DNA of 12,595 nt from Eubacteriales Family XIII. Incertae Sedis bacterium (GCA_031257215.1 JAIRPC010000045.1:1-12595), one strand, 5' to 3'; shown: positions 1-7,959, numbered from the stretch's first letter. Notes: a model not told the origin generated them from the sequence alone. A program made the numbers and translations.

Positions 1-39
1 CCAGGCAACTGAACACGACAGCCCCACTCAAATCATCAT

Positions 40-102
40 CTTCGGGGGAGGCAGGGTTCGCGAAGCGAACCCGTCGGAAGGGGGCAGCGCCCCCTCCGAG
101 GG
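40..102 (+). repeat. Dispersed double-hairpin repeat, copy A
   Basis: This is an intergenic repeat of about 60 bp with two hairpins. The first pairs 54-61 with 65-72 (GGGTTCGC / GCGAACCC, loop GAA). The second pairs 79-85 with 89-95 (AGGGGGC / GCCCCCT, loop AGC), and its stem can continue through 75-77 and 96-98 around a bulged A. A closely similar copy lies in the opposite orientation at 3212-3283. There is no T-run after the second hairpin, so it is not a standard intrinsic terminator. The repeat ends where recognisable Rpn-family coding sequence begins. Its function is unknown; it resembles REP-type or small non-autonomous palindromic elements. Confidence 0.75.
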
Positions 103-123
103 GTATTCAATGAACAGTACAAA

Positions 124-591
124 ATGGAGAAGTGGTATAATAAAGACAATGGGACACTATTGTCGGACATGCAGGAGATACACACGCTGGAACTTCCGAA
201 ACTGCCGGACGCGAGCGACGACACGCAGCTCTGGCGATGGCTGAGGCTCATGAAAGCGAGAAAGGAGTGCGAGATGGAAGCGTTGGCCAAAGAGGGCATT
301 GAACTTGGCAAGGTAGTCGCGACGATACGCCGCCTGAGCGCGGACGAGCGCGAGCAGAGGCTGGCCGAGGCCGAGGACAAATGGCAGTGGTCGCTGAAAG
401 CGAACAGGGACGAGGGCCGTGACGAGGGAATAGAAATCGGCGAGAAGCGCGGCGAAAAGCGTGGGTTCAAACACGGCGAAAAGCAAAAGGCTACCATCAT
501 CGCTCGCCAGATGAAAGCTGACGGCATGGACGCCGCCACCATCAGCAAATACACTGGCATCTCCAAAGACGAACTAGACGGTCTTTCATAA
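124..591 (+). pseudogene. 5'-truncated Rpn/PD-(D/E)XK nuclease-family transposase, C-terminal part
   Basis: The 155-residue reading frame matches, from memory, the C-terminal half of Rpn-family recombination-promoting nucleases (putative transposases). It has the segment MQEIHTLELPKLPD (residues 16-29), a helical LWRWLRLMKAR stretch, LSADEREQRLAEAEDK, a charged Glu/Gly repeat (about residues 98-121, DEGRDEGIEIGEKRG and on) and a short helix-turn-helix-like tail ending TGISKDELDGLS. The N-terminal nuclease domain with the catalytic Asp/Glu/Lys residues is absent. In-frame codons upstream of the ATG back to about base 103 (VFNEQYK) still look like the family, then the hairpin repeat starts, so the gene appears cut at the repeat. 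No good ribosome binding site precedes the ATG. It converges on the DnaD-domain gene with only 11 bp between stops. It is probably a dead remnant, though a short product remains possible. Confidence 0.7.
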
Positions 592-602
592 CGGCGATAA
601 TA

Positions 603-1886
603 CTAGCGGGACCCAGCAGCAAAACACCGGCAGGCTCCGCCATCGTCTTTTATCCCTGTGTCGCGGCATATCGCGCAACGGTATTTTGTCTCCATGTAGT
701 CCGCGGCGAACCCCGCGCCGCCCATTGCCGCCGCCTTTTCCGACAGCTTCTTCTCTATCGCCGCCGCTATCCTGGCCGACTCAGCGCGGCCGCTGTCCGA
801 GCGCGACATTATCGCGCTGACCGATTCCATATTCAGCCTTGCTATGTCCCTGTCTATGGCCTCCACGTTCGGGAGCTTCGCGTAGACCTCGCGCCTGTGG
901 GCTTCCGCCTCCGCCTCCGCGCGCGCCCGCGTTTCGGCGTAATACCTCTCGCGCTGCCCCGCCGCGCTGCCGCCCCGCCGCGCCCTGCCGCCTGGCACGC
1001 TGGCCAGCCCGCCAGAGGTCATGCCCTCATAGTCGCTTTCAAGAATTTTCTTCACGTAGTCAAATTTGTTGCGCTTGCCTGCCGCCTTGCCAGCCGCCGC
1101 CAGCACCTCGTCCATAGTGAAGCCCATCTCGCCCAGCCACCTGTCGAACACCTGCTTCTCCGCGTCGGTTATGGACGAAATGTGTAGGCCCAGTGCTTTC
1201 ATGATTTGGCGGTATTGATCCATCCGCATGTCCGTGTCCAGCAGATGGCCCTCCGCATCCTCTGGCGTTATGACCCCGCTCTCCTGCCAGCTGCGCACCA
1301 CCTCCGCAACATACGCCGCACGAGTGCTCTTCCTGCGCTCCGCACAGTATTTGTAGGCGAACGTGACCAGCTGTGGCGAAGCGCCTCCGTCGAGCAGCGC
1401 GCCGACCTTGGCGATATCCGCGCCCGCCAGCGCCCTGCCGTTCAGGCGCTCTATCTCGCGGAACATGTCCCTCACGTCCACGTCGCGCAGCGCCGTGTTC
1501 AGCCGCTCACCGCTGCCGCCGCCAAGCGGCTCCAAATCCGCGGAGTCCGAAGCGTCCGCGCCGCACGCCGCCCCAAAGCGCGGCTTCATGTCCGCGAAAA
1601 CCACGTCGTAGTGCATAGAGTCCGAAGCGTCGGGATAGCGCTTGCGCACCAGCCCCCTGCCCTCGAAATAAGTCCACGCCGCCAGCACATCCTCCAACGC
1701 CAGCCCCAGCTCGCGGGCTATCGACTCGTTCGACGCCGCGTCGCGCCGCGCCGCCCGCATATACGCATAGATATACACCTTCACGAAGTCTCCAGGAGCG
1801 CCCGGCAGATACTCCGCTATGAACCAGTTCGGCACCTGCGTGTCGTCCAGGTAATAGTTCGCGTGGTTCTCGACAATATAGCTCAC
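603..1886 (-). CDS. DnaD-domain replication protein with DnaC/DnaI-like C-terminal segment
   Basis: A 427-residue protein starting at a GTG whose GTGA overlaps the purA stop, with an AGAGG ribosome binding site inside the end of purA; this start is preferred to a longer one 72 bases upstream. The N-terminus (about 1-100) looks like the winged-helix part of DnaD-type primosome proteins. Two DnaD/DnaB_2-like helical domains follow: about 137-205 (with VTFAYKYCAERRKS and VVRSWQESGVI) and about 222-285 (YRQIMKALGL to FDYVKKILESDYEG). After an Arg/Ala-rich linker, residues about 330-421 resemble the N-terminus of clostridial DnaC/DnaI helicase loaders: REVYAKLPNVEAIDRDIARL, then a four-cysteine motif CxxC...CxC (C404, C407, C419, C421) that may bind zinc. 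The AAA+ ATPase that normally follows is missing; the protein stops six residues after the last cysteine. Co-transcription with dnaB fits helicase loading. The family call is firm, the fusion or truncation reading is inference. Confidence 0.8.
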   Translation of the reverse strand: MSYIVENHANYYLDDTQVPNWFIAEYLPGAPGDFVKVYIYAYMRAARRDAASNESIARELGLALEDVLAAWTYFEGRGLVRKRYPDASDSMHYDVVFADMKPRFGAACGADASDSADLEPLGGGSGERLNTALRDVDVRDMFREIERLNGRALAGADIAKVGALLDGGASPQLVTFAYKYCAERRKSTRAAYVAEVVRSWQESGVITPEDAEGHLLDTDMRMDQYRQIMKALGLHISSITDAEKQVFDRWLGEMGFTMDEVLAAAGKAAGKRNKFDYVKKILESDYEGMTSGGLASVPGGRARRGGSAAGQRERYYAETRARAEAEAEAHRREVYAKLPNVEAIDRDIARLNMESVSAIMSRSDSGRAESARIAAAIEKKLSEKAAAMGGAGFAADYMETKYRCAICRDTGIKDDGGACRCFAAGSR

Positions 1887-3178
1887 AGCACCTCTTCGCG
1901 GATTATCGTCTGCTCGCGCCCCGGCCCGACCGACACCATCTTGACGGGCGCGCCGCATATGCGCTCCACTTCCTCCACATAGGCGCGGGCCTCGCCGGGC
2001 AGCGCGTCATACGACGAGATGCCGGAGATGTCCGAGCGCCATCCTTTCATAGTCTTGTAGACGGGCTTGCACCCGCCGATAAAATCGAGCGACGCGGGGA
2101 AATGCTCCGTGCCGCCGCCGCCTGGCGTTTCGTAGGCGTGGCACAGCTTGATCTCGTCGAACCCGCCCAGCACGTCAAGCAGCATGAGCGCGATCCCCGT
2201 AATGCCGTTCGCGCGAACCGAGTGCTTCACCGCAACGCCGTCGAACCATCCACAGCGCCTGGGCCTGCCCGTAGTAGTCCCGTACTCGTGCCCCGCCTCG
2301 CGTATCGCGTCGCCGTCGGCGTCGAGAAGCTCCGTCACCATGGGCCCCGCGCCCACCCGCGTGGTGTAGGCCTTCACTATGCCGACTATCTCGCCTATCA
2401 TATGCGGGCCTATCCCAGCGCCGACGATAAACCCTCCCGCGCCTGGGTGCGAGGACGTGACATAGGGGTAGGTCCCGAGGTCAAGGTCGAGCATAACTCC
2501 CTGCGCACCCTCGAACAACACCGCTTTGCCCGCCGCGACAGCGTCGTAGACCATGACGCCCGCATCGGCGATCATAGGCTTCAACCGCTCCGCATAGCCC
2601 GCGTATTCCTCCACGATCTCCGCCTTGCGCAGCGGTTCTGCGTGGTATATATTCTCAATAATTTTATTTTTTTCCTCTACTGCGGCCGCGATTTTCTCCC
2701 TGAACAGGCCGATGTCACCCATGTCGCAGACACGCAGGCCGGTCCTTGCCGCCTTGTCCGTGTAGCACGGCCCAATGCCGCGCATCGTCGTGCCGATGCC
2801 CCCCGCGCCCGCGGCTTTCTCCGAAAGCCTGTCAAGCTCCCTGTGCCACGGGAACACTATATGGGCGCGGTCGCTCACATAGATATTCGAGCAGTCCACG
2901 CCGTCCGCTTCGAGCGTCGCTATCTCGCCGAAAAAACCAGCGGGGTCGAACACCACGCCATTCCCTATGATGTTCACCGCGCCCGGGCGCAGAACGCCCG
3001 ACGGTATGAGGTGCAGCGCGTATTTCTTGCCGTCCGCCACCACCGTGTGGCCCGCGTTGTTGCCGCCCTGCGCGCGCACCACGACATCCGCGCGCGCGGA
3101 CAGATAGTCGATAATTTTGCCCTTGCCCTCGTCGCCCCACTGTGCGCCAATGATCGCCGTTGTGTTGTAATTATTCAT
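1883..3178 (-). CDS. purA: Adenylosuccinate synthetase
   Basis: PurA joins IMP and aspartate using GTP to form adenylosuccinate, the first committed step from IMP to AMP, in the cytoplasm. The 431-residue length matches the family (about 430). Visible motifs are the N-terminal loop GAQWGDEGKGK (residues 11-21, with the presumed catalytic D16), NNAGHTVV with the second catalytic residue H44, TMRGIGPCYTDK, EGAQGVMLDLDLGTYPYVTSS, TTTGRPRRCGWFD, and the C-terminal VSVGPGREQTI. The ATG at 3178 is chosen because the family starts here and GAGGG lies seven bases upstream; the frame stays open further upstream but that part translates the intergenic repeat. It lies 163 bp after dnaB, with repeat copy B between them, and overlaps the DnaD-domain gene by four bases, so translation of the two is probably coupled. 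Confidence 0.97.
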   Translation of the reverse strand: MNNYNTTAIIGAQWGDEGKGKIIDYLSARADVVVRAQGGNNAGHTVVADGKKYALHLIPSGVLRPGAVNIIGNGVVFDPAGFFGEIATLEADGVDCSNIYVSDRAHIVFPWHRELDRLSEKAAGAGGIGTTMRGIGPCYTDKAARTGLRVCDMGDIGLFREKIAAAVEEKNKIIENIYHAEPLRKAEIVEEYAGYAERLKPMIADAGVMVYDAVAAGKAVLFEGAQGVMLDLDLGTYPYVTSSHPGAGGFIVGAGIGPHMIGEIVGIVKAYTTRVGAGPMVTELLDADGDAIREAGHEYGTTTGRPRRCGWFDGVAVKHSVRANGITGIALMLLDVLGGFDEIKLCHAYETPGGGGTEHFPASLDFIGGCKPVYKTMKGWRSDISGISSYDALPGEARAYVEEVERICGAPVKMVSVGPGREQTIIREEVL

Positions 3179-3211
3179 AACTAATCCCTCAACTTTATCG
3201 TTATCGCCATT

Positions 3212-3283
3212 CCATACTCGGAGGTGGCGCTGCCCACTTACGACGGGTTGCTCCGCAACCCTGCCTCCCCGAAGGGGAAGATT
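3212..3283 (-). repeat. Dispersed double-hairpin repeat, copy B
   Basis: This is an inverted copy of the repeat at 40-102. Read on the minus strand it has the same order: a CTTCGGGGAGGCAG lead, a hairpin GGGTTGC/GCAACCC (3245-3251 with 3255-3261), a CCGTCG link, and a GGGCAGCGCC core ending CCTCCGAG. Relative to copy A, the first stem has lost one base on each side (a C and its partner G), which keeps it paired. It lies in the dnaB-purA gap inside the operon, so it is transcribed. The rest of the gap (3284-3341) holds only a perfect 10-bp palindrome, GGTCGCGACC at 3326-3335. No T-run terminator is visible. Confidence 0.75.
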
Positions 3284-3341
3284 CAAGCGGGCTTTCCTTT
3301 TCAAGTTATCGCTCTCTACATCGCGGGTCGCGACCGCCGCC

Positions 3342-4817
3342 TTACCACGGTGGGTCTTCGTCCGCTGTGTAGCCGTCGCCGCCATAGCCGCCGTCGTAGC
3401 CGCCGTCGAACCCGCCGCCGTAATCGTCGCTGGGCGCGGAGTCGTAGCTGCCGTAGTCCAGGTTGGCGAACTTCGTGTACCTGCCCACCCACGACAACAG
3501 CACCTCGCCCGTTTCGCCCTGGCGGTGTTTCAGTATCAGAAGCTGCCGCATGGTTTCGCGGTTATAGCTGAAATCGCCGCCGTATCTGCTGTCCTCGTTG
3601 TCGGCCTTTTCCTCTTTTTCGCTCTTGTTGTGTATGAACATGATGAGGTCGCCGTCCTGCTCGATAGCGCCCGAGTCGCGCAGGTCGGACAGCACCGGGC
3701 TGCCGCTGCGCTTCTCCACGTCGCGCGAAAGCTGGGAAAGCACGATAACGGGGCAGTCCAGCTCCTTCGCCATCTGCTTCAATCGCCGCGATATCGCCGC
3801 GATTTCGAGCGTCCTGTTGTCGGGCCTGTCAGAGCCAGTCATCTCCATCAGTTGCAGATAGTCTATTATTACGAGATCTATGCCTTTCTGCTCCTGCCTG
3901 AGCCGCAGGCATTTGCTCGTCATCACGTCCACCGAGATGCCCGACGTATCGTCGATAAACAGCTTCATGTCGCGGAACGTTTCGGCGGCCTTGTTGTAGC
4001 TTTTCAGATCAGCGGGGCTGGCGTTGAAGCTGCCGTCCCTGATGCTCTTCATCTCTATGCCCGCCACAATGCTGACTAGCCTTTGGATAACAGGCTTCAC
4101 GCCCATTTCCAGGCTGAAAAACATGACCGTCGCGTCCTCGTTCATGGCGGCGTTCAGCGCGAAACATAGCGCCAGCGCCGTCTTGCCCATGCTAGGCCTT
4201 GCCGCGAGAATGATGAGATCCTGCTTTTGGAAGCCGCTCGTCTTCTCGTCGAGCTTCGTGAACCCCGTAGACAGCCCGCGCAGCTTCCTGTCCGAATTGT
4301 AGAAGGCCTCCGTTTCGACCGTCACCATCTCGAAGCCGTCGCGAGCGCGAACATAGTCGCCCTTCGTCGAGCTGAGCGCGATCTGGTAGATCTTGTCCTG
4401 CGCGTTCGCGAGCACCTCGTTGGCGGGCCTGTCATCCGAGAACGACTCCGCCGCTGTCCTCTCGCCGTATTTGATAAGCTCCCGCAGCAACGCCTTTTCT
4501 TTCACAATCTGCGCGTACTGCTTCGCGCCCGACGGTGACGGGGCCGCGTGCGGCAGTCCCGTCAGGTATTCCGCGCCGCCGCAGAAGCCGAGCTTGTTGC
4601 GCCGCCGCAAAAGCTCCGACAGCGTAACCACGTCCACGACCTGCCCGTCCGCGTGCAGCGTCGCCATAGCGTCGAACAGCTCGGCGTGGGCGGCCGCGAA
4701 AAAATCGCTCTTGCCCAGCACTTCAAGCACGGAAGCCAAGGCGTCCTTGCTCTGCATTGCCGCGCCCAGCACCGACCTTTCGGCATCATCGGAATGTGGG
4801 TATTCACGTTCCGCCAT
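3342..4817 (-). CDS. dnaB: Replicative DNA helicase DnaB (DnaC in Bacillus naming)
   Basis: This is the hexameric 5'-3' helicase that unwinds the replication fork and recruits primase; 491 residues. An N-terminal helical domain (about 8-110, starting PHSDDAERSVLGAAM) is followed by a linker and a RecA-like C-terminal ATPase domain. Walker A is ARPSMGKT (206-213), Walker B is LVIIDY (315-320) followed by LQLM, then SQLSRDVEKR (361-370), SDLRDSGAIEQDGD (377-390) and the KHRQGETG segment (430-437) that carries the arginine finger in this family. The C-terminus has an unusual Gly/Tyr/Asp-rich tail (about 454-491, with GGFDGGYDGGYGG). The start has AAGGAG seven bases upstream and lies 21 bp after the rplI stop. 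No intein or insertion interrupts the conserved motifs. Confidence 0.97.
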   Translation of the reverse strand: MAEREYPHSDDAERSVLGAAMQSKDALASVLEVLGKSDFFAAAHAELFDAMATLHADGQVVDVVTLSELLRRRNKLGFCGGAEYLTGLPHAAPSPSGAKQYAQIVKEKALLRELIKYGERTAAESFSDDRPANEVLANAQDKIYQIALSSTKGDYVRARDGFEMVTVETEAFYNSDRKLRGLSTGFTKLDEKTSGFQKQDLIILAARPSMGKTALALCFALNAAMNEDATVMFFSLEMGVKPVIQRLVSIVAGIEMKSIRDGSFNASPADLKSYNKAAETFRDMKLFIDDTSGISVDVMTSKCLRLRQEQKGIDLVIIDYLQLMEMTGSDRPDNRTLEIAAISRRLKQMAKELDCPVIVLSQLSRDVEKRSGSPVLSDLRDSGAIEQDGDLIMFIHNKSEKEEKADNEDSRYGGDFSYNRETMRQLLILKHRQGETGEVLLSWVGRYTKFANLDYGSYDSAPSDDYGGGFDGGYDGGYGGDGYTADEDPPW

Positions 4818-4838
4818 GTTTTGACTCCTTGCGTCCGA

Positions 4839-5600
4839 TTACTCGGCGGCTTCGCTGGCTTCCTCGCCGGCAGGCTCTGCGTCAGCGTCCGTGCCGTCCG
4901 TATCGGCCTCGGCTTCGGCCTCCGCTTCGGCGGGTGCCACAGCTGCCTCGGCTTCCTCGGCCTTCGGCGCTGGCCTGTCGAACGACCATTCCTCGTCCTC
5001 GTCGTCGCCGCGATAGTCCGCAGCCGCGTCAGCCGCCGCCGCAGCAGCCGCCGCTTCTTCCTCTGCCCTGGCCGCAGCTTCCGCTTCCGCCGCCGCGCGC
5101 GCGGCCGCTTTCTCAGCCGCCAGCTTCGCCGCAGCCTCAGCCGCCTCGATTTCCTCAGGCGTGCCGACGAGTATCCTCATGACCGCGCTCACCTCTGGGA
5201 AGATGCGGATCGTTACGGGGTGTACGCCGACCGTCTTGATGGGCGTGCCGTCCGTGATCTTGCGCTTGTCCACGTAGACGCCGAAATGCTCGTGGATGGC
5301 GTCCGCCACATCCTGCGACGTGATCGACCCGAAAAGCCTGCCGGCTTCGCCCGACTTCGCCTCGAACGTGATGCTCTGGCTGTCGATTTTCGCCTTGACC
5401 GCTTCCGCCGCCTCGATATCCTGCGCCTTGCGCTCCGCCAGCTTCGCGCGCCTGTGCTCCAACGTTTTGATGTTCGAGTCCGTCGCGAGTATCGCGATGT
5501 TTCTCGGTATCAGGTAATTGCGCGCATAGCCGTCCGCGACCTTGATCACGTCGCCCGAAGCGCCTTTACCTTCCAGATTTTCCAATAATATAACTTGCAT
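4839..5600 (-). CDS. rplI: 50S ribosomal protein L9 with long acidic/alanine-rich C-terminal extension
   Basis: L9 binds 23S rRNA near the L1 stalk base. Residues 1-150 are a full L9: MQVILLENLEGKG, the rRNA-binding segment DGYARNYLIPRNIA (23-36), the long connecting helix (about 41-75) and the C-terminal domain with GRLFGSITSQDVADAI (88-102) and HPVTIRIFPEV (127-137). The family usually ends near residue 148, but this one runs to 253. The added roughly 103 residues are almost all Ala and Glu at first (about 151-200, probably a continuous helix), then an acidic DDEDEEW patch and an Ala/Glu/Asp tail. The ATG at 5600 has GGAGGG eight bases upstream and matches the family start; an upstream in-frame ATG at 5654 has no such support. 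It lies between gdpP and dnaB in the usual order. Confidence 0.96.
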   Translation of the reverse strand: MQVILLENLEGKGASGDVIKVADGYARNYLIPRNIAILATDSNIKTLEHRRAKLAERKAQDIEAAEAVKAKIDSQSITFEAKSGEAGRLFGSITSQDVADAIHEHFGVYVDKRKITDGTPIKTVGVHPVTIRIFPEVSAVMRILVGTPEEIEAAEAAAKLAAEKAAARAAAEAEAAARAEEEAAAAAAAADAAADYRGDDEDEEWSFDRPAPKAEEAEAAVAPAEAEAEAEADTDGTDADAEPAGEEASEAAE

Positions 5601-5682
5601 ATGTTTTGCCCTCCATTCGCAATGCACGTGTTTTCGCGATAATCGCCGCTGCACTGCGGTTTCTGTTCATGAGTTTCCTCAA

Positions 5683-7686
5683 TCACAATTCCTGTTCATA
5701 GTTTTCCTTTATCAGCTCTTTCAGCTTCATTATTACTTCGTCCTGCGTGGCACCTGGCACCTGCGCCGCCGCCATGGTTATGTGGCCGCCGCCGCCGAGC
5801 CGCTCCATCATCATCTGGACGTTGAGCGTCCCCAGCGACCTCGCGCTGACTACCACCTCGCCTTTCGTTTCGCCGACGACGAAGCTCGCCTTGATGCCCT
5901 TGATGTCGAGCAGCTCGTCCGCCGCCTGCGCCACTATGAGCTGCGAGTTCATGTGTACGCCCTCGTTGCGGGATATCGCTATGCCGCTGATGGAGAAATC
6001 CGCGTTGGCGATAATGTTCGCCCTCTGCTTGAAGTCCTCCATGTCGCTCTGCAAATATTCCCGCACCGTCATGCTGTCCGCCCCGTTGTTCCTGAGCCAG
6101 CTGGCGGCCTCGAAGGTGCGCGTCCCCGTCTTGACGGAGAAATTGTTCGTGTCCACGATAATGCCCGCAAGCATGAGGTTGGCTTCGAGCTTGCCGATCC
6201 TGCCGACCTTGTCGTCGTACTGCATTATTTCCGCAATAAGCTCCGACGTGGATGAAGCGCCCGGCTCCATGAACGTCAGCGTCGCGCTCTCAATGAAATC
6301 CTTCATCTTGCGGTGGTGGTCGATAATGACAACGCGCCCCGCCATGCCTATGAGCTTCGGGCACTCGACCATGCTGGGCGTGTGCGAATCCACGATAACG
6401 AGCAGGGTGTCGCCGTCCGCCAGCTTCACGGCCTCGTCGCTGCTGACGAAGCTGTACGTGCCTGACTTCGCCGCCGCGCCGAACACGTCCTCCATAGAAT
6501 ACACGATCTCCCCGCGCACGATATGCGCTTCGACATTGTGCGAGAACGCTATGCGGTGTACACCGAGCGACGCGCCGAGGGAATCCATGTCGCAATGCCT
6601 GTGCCCCATAACAATAACACGGGACGACTGCGAAAGGAGCTGTTTCAGCGCGTGTGACATCACCCGCGACTTGCCCTTGTTGCGCGACTCGATGACCTGG
6701 ACCTTGCCGCCGTAATACCTGACGTCATCGTCAGCCTTGACCACCGCCTGGTCGCCGCCGCGCCCCAGCGCAAGGTCAAGCGCGAACGCCGCGTAGTCCT
6801 CCGCTTCCGCGAGGCTGCCTCCGCCCACGCCCACGCCAATGCTTAGGGACGCCGGGAAATCCGCGTCGGTTTCTATCTTCCTGACCGTGTCAAGGACCGA
6901 GAACTTACCCGCTTCAAGCTCGCGGAAATGTGCCGTGTCGAATATGAGGTGGTATCTGTCCCGCGCATCCCGTATGACGATAGCGTCCAGGCTCGCGCCC
7001 CATCCGCGGACGGCCGTTTCCAGCGCCGCGGCGACAGCCGGGCGCTTTTCGTCCGTAGACTTCGATAATATGCCCTCGTAATTGTCTATGCACAGATAGC
7101 AGAAGCACTGCTTTTCGTCCGCATACCTCTCGCGCAGCTCATCGTAATCGGTGGAGTCTAAGAAGTACAGCATGATGCTCTGATCCGCGTCCCCGTTCAG
7201 GTACGACGCCAGCACCAGCCACGACTTCCCGCCCGAACTGAACGTTATCCTGCCGTTCCCCTTTTCAGGGTCAAGCTCGTCGCGCCCCAGCCCGATTATT
7301 TCCTTGATGTCGGTTTTGAGAACCTTCGCGTCCGCAAAATACTTCTTGAACTTGTCGTTCGTGAGCATGAGCTTGCCCTCCCTGCCGACAATGCAGATGG
7401 GCAGGGGGTGGTTCCGTACCGAATACCTGACGGTATCCTCGACCTCGTTTTCGACGCCCTCGATAAAAGCGCTGATCCAGCGCTTCTGGCGCGACCGAAT
7501 AACGATGCACAGAATCAGGTAAACCGCCGCGCACGAGCCGAGGATGTAGTCGGCGGGGTGGAGCGTGTTCCCATAATATGGCGGCATGGACTCACGGGCG
7601 AACAGAAAGATAAGCCCCGGCAAAAACAAAATCACCGCGCTTATGATGTACGGCAGCACAATCCTGACATGTATCCTGTCGTTCAT
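5683..7686 (-). CDS. gdpP: GdpP-type cyclic-di-AMP phosphodiesterase (DHH/DHHA1, PAS, degenerate GGDEF)
   Basis: A 667-residue membrane-bound phosphodiesterase that, by family, hydrolyses c-di-AMP to pApA and so affects potassium balance and cell-wall stress responses. Two membrane helices lie at about 10-30 and 47-65. A PAS-like domain follows (about 90-165), then a degenerate GGDEF domain (about 190-325) where the signature is RGGDQA, so cyclase activity is not expected. The DHH domain shows GHRHCDMDSLG (361-371), IVDSH with D433, IIDHHRK with D456-H457-H458, and VDTNNF with D512; these are the expected metal ligands. The DHHA1 domain has GGGGH (631-635). The ATG has GGGAG seven bases upstream and lies 30 bp after rpsR. 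A YybS-like membrane protein, which precedes gdpP in some Bacillota, is absent here. Confidence 0.95.
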   Translation of the reverse strand: MNDRIHVRIVLPYIISAVILFLPGLIFLFARESMPPYYGNTLHPADYILGSCAAVYLILCIVIRSRQKRWISAFIEGVENEVEDTVRYSVRNHPLPICIVGREGKLMLTNDKFKKYFADAKVLKTDIKEIIGLGRDELDPEKGNGRITFSSGGKSWLVLASYLNGDADQSIMLYFLDSTDYDELRERYADEKQCFCYLCIDNYEGILSKSTDEKRPAVAAALETAVRGWGASLDAIVIRDARDRYHLIFDTAHFRELEAGKFSVLDTVRKIETDADFPASLSIGVGVGGGSLAEAEDYAAFALDLALGRGGDQAVVKADDDVRYYGGKVQVIESRNKGKSRVMSHALKQLLSQSSRVIVMGHRHCDMDSLGASLGVHRIAFSHNVEAHIVRGEIVYSMEDVFGAAAKSGTYSFVSSDEAVKLADGDTLLVIVDSHTPSMVECPKLIGMAGRVVIIDHHRKMKDFIESATLTFMEPGASSTSELIAEIMQYDDKVGRIGKLEANLMLAGIIVDTNNFSVKTGTRTFEAASWLRNNGADSMTVREYLQSDMEDFKQRANIIANADFSISGIAISRNEGVHMNSQLIVAQAADELLDIKGIKASFVVGETKGEVVVSARSLGTLNVQMMMERLGGGGHITMAAAQVPGATQDEVIMKLKELIKENYEQEL

Positions 7687-7716
7687 CTCATAGCTCCCGT
7701 GCGCCCCGCCTGGCCC

Positions 7717-7959
7717 TTAGTCCCTGACGTATGGCAGGAGCGCCACGATCCTGGAACGCTTGATCGCGCGCGCGACCTCGCGTTGGTGCATGGCGCACGT
7801 GCCTGTCACGCGCTTCGGCAGTATCTTGCCCCTGTCCGTTATGAACTTCGAGAGCACATCGACATCCTTGTAGTCGATTCTCAAACTTTTGTCGGCACAG
7901 AACTGGCACACTTTTTTCTTGCGCATGCCGCCCATTGAGCCGCGTCTTTGTCTTTCCAT
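7717..7959 (-). CDS. rpsR: 30S ribosomal protein S18, cysteine-containing (zinc-type) form
   Basis: An 80-residue S18, which pairs with S6 on the platform of the small subunit. The signature core KFITDRGKILPKRVTGTC and the C-terminal HQREVARAIKRSRIVALLPYV are intact. It carries CQFC (C18 and C21) and a further Cys in TGTC before AMHQ, the pattern of the zinc-binding S18 form rather than the cysteine-free one. The start has a strong AAGGAG five bases upstream. It follows ssb after an unusually long, structured 188-bp gap and precedes gdpP by 30 bp. Confidence 0.97.
   Translation of the reverse strand: MERQRRGSMGGMRKKKVCQFCADKSLRIDYKDVDVLSKFITDRGKILPKRVTGTCAMHQREVARAIKRSRIVALLPYVRD

Noticed and set aside
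1..602. Minus-strand remnant of the missing helicase-loader ATPase domain downstream of the DnaD gene
   Set aside because: No Walker motifs or loader-like segments were seen in minus-strand frames of this stretch; it is filled by the Rpn fragment and repeat.
1206..3184. Long open frames on the + strand opposite the DnaD gene and purA
   Set aside because: They are antisense shadows caused by GC-rich codon bias of clearly conserved minus-strand genes; their products are Arg/His/Ala-rich and resemble no family.
3179..3385. Upstream extension of purA to 3385
   Set aside because: The extension translates the intergenic repeat; the conserved PurA start with its ribosome binding site is at 3178.
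4548..5588. Long + strand open frame opposite dnaB and rplI
   Set aside because: Antisense to two certain genes, arginine-rich, with no recognisable domain or ribosome binding site.
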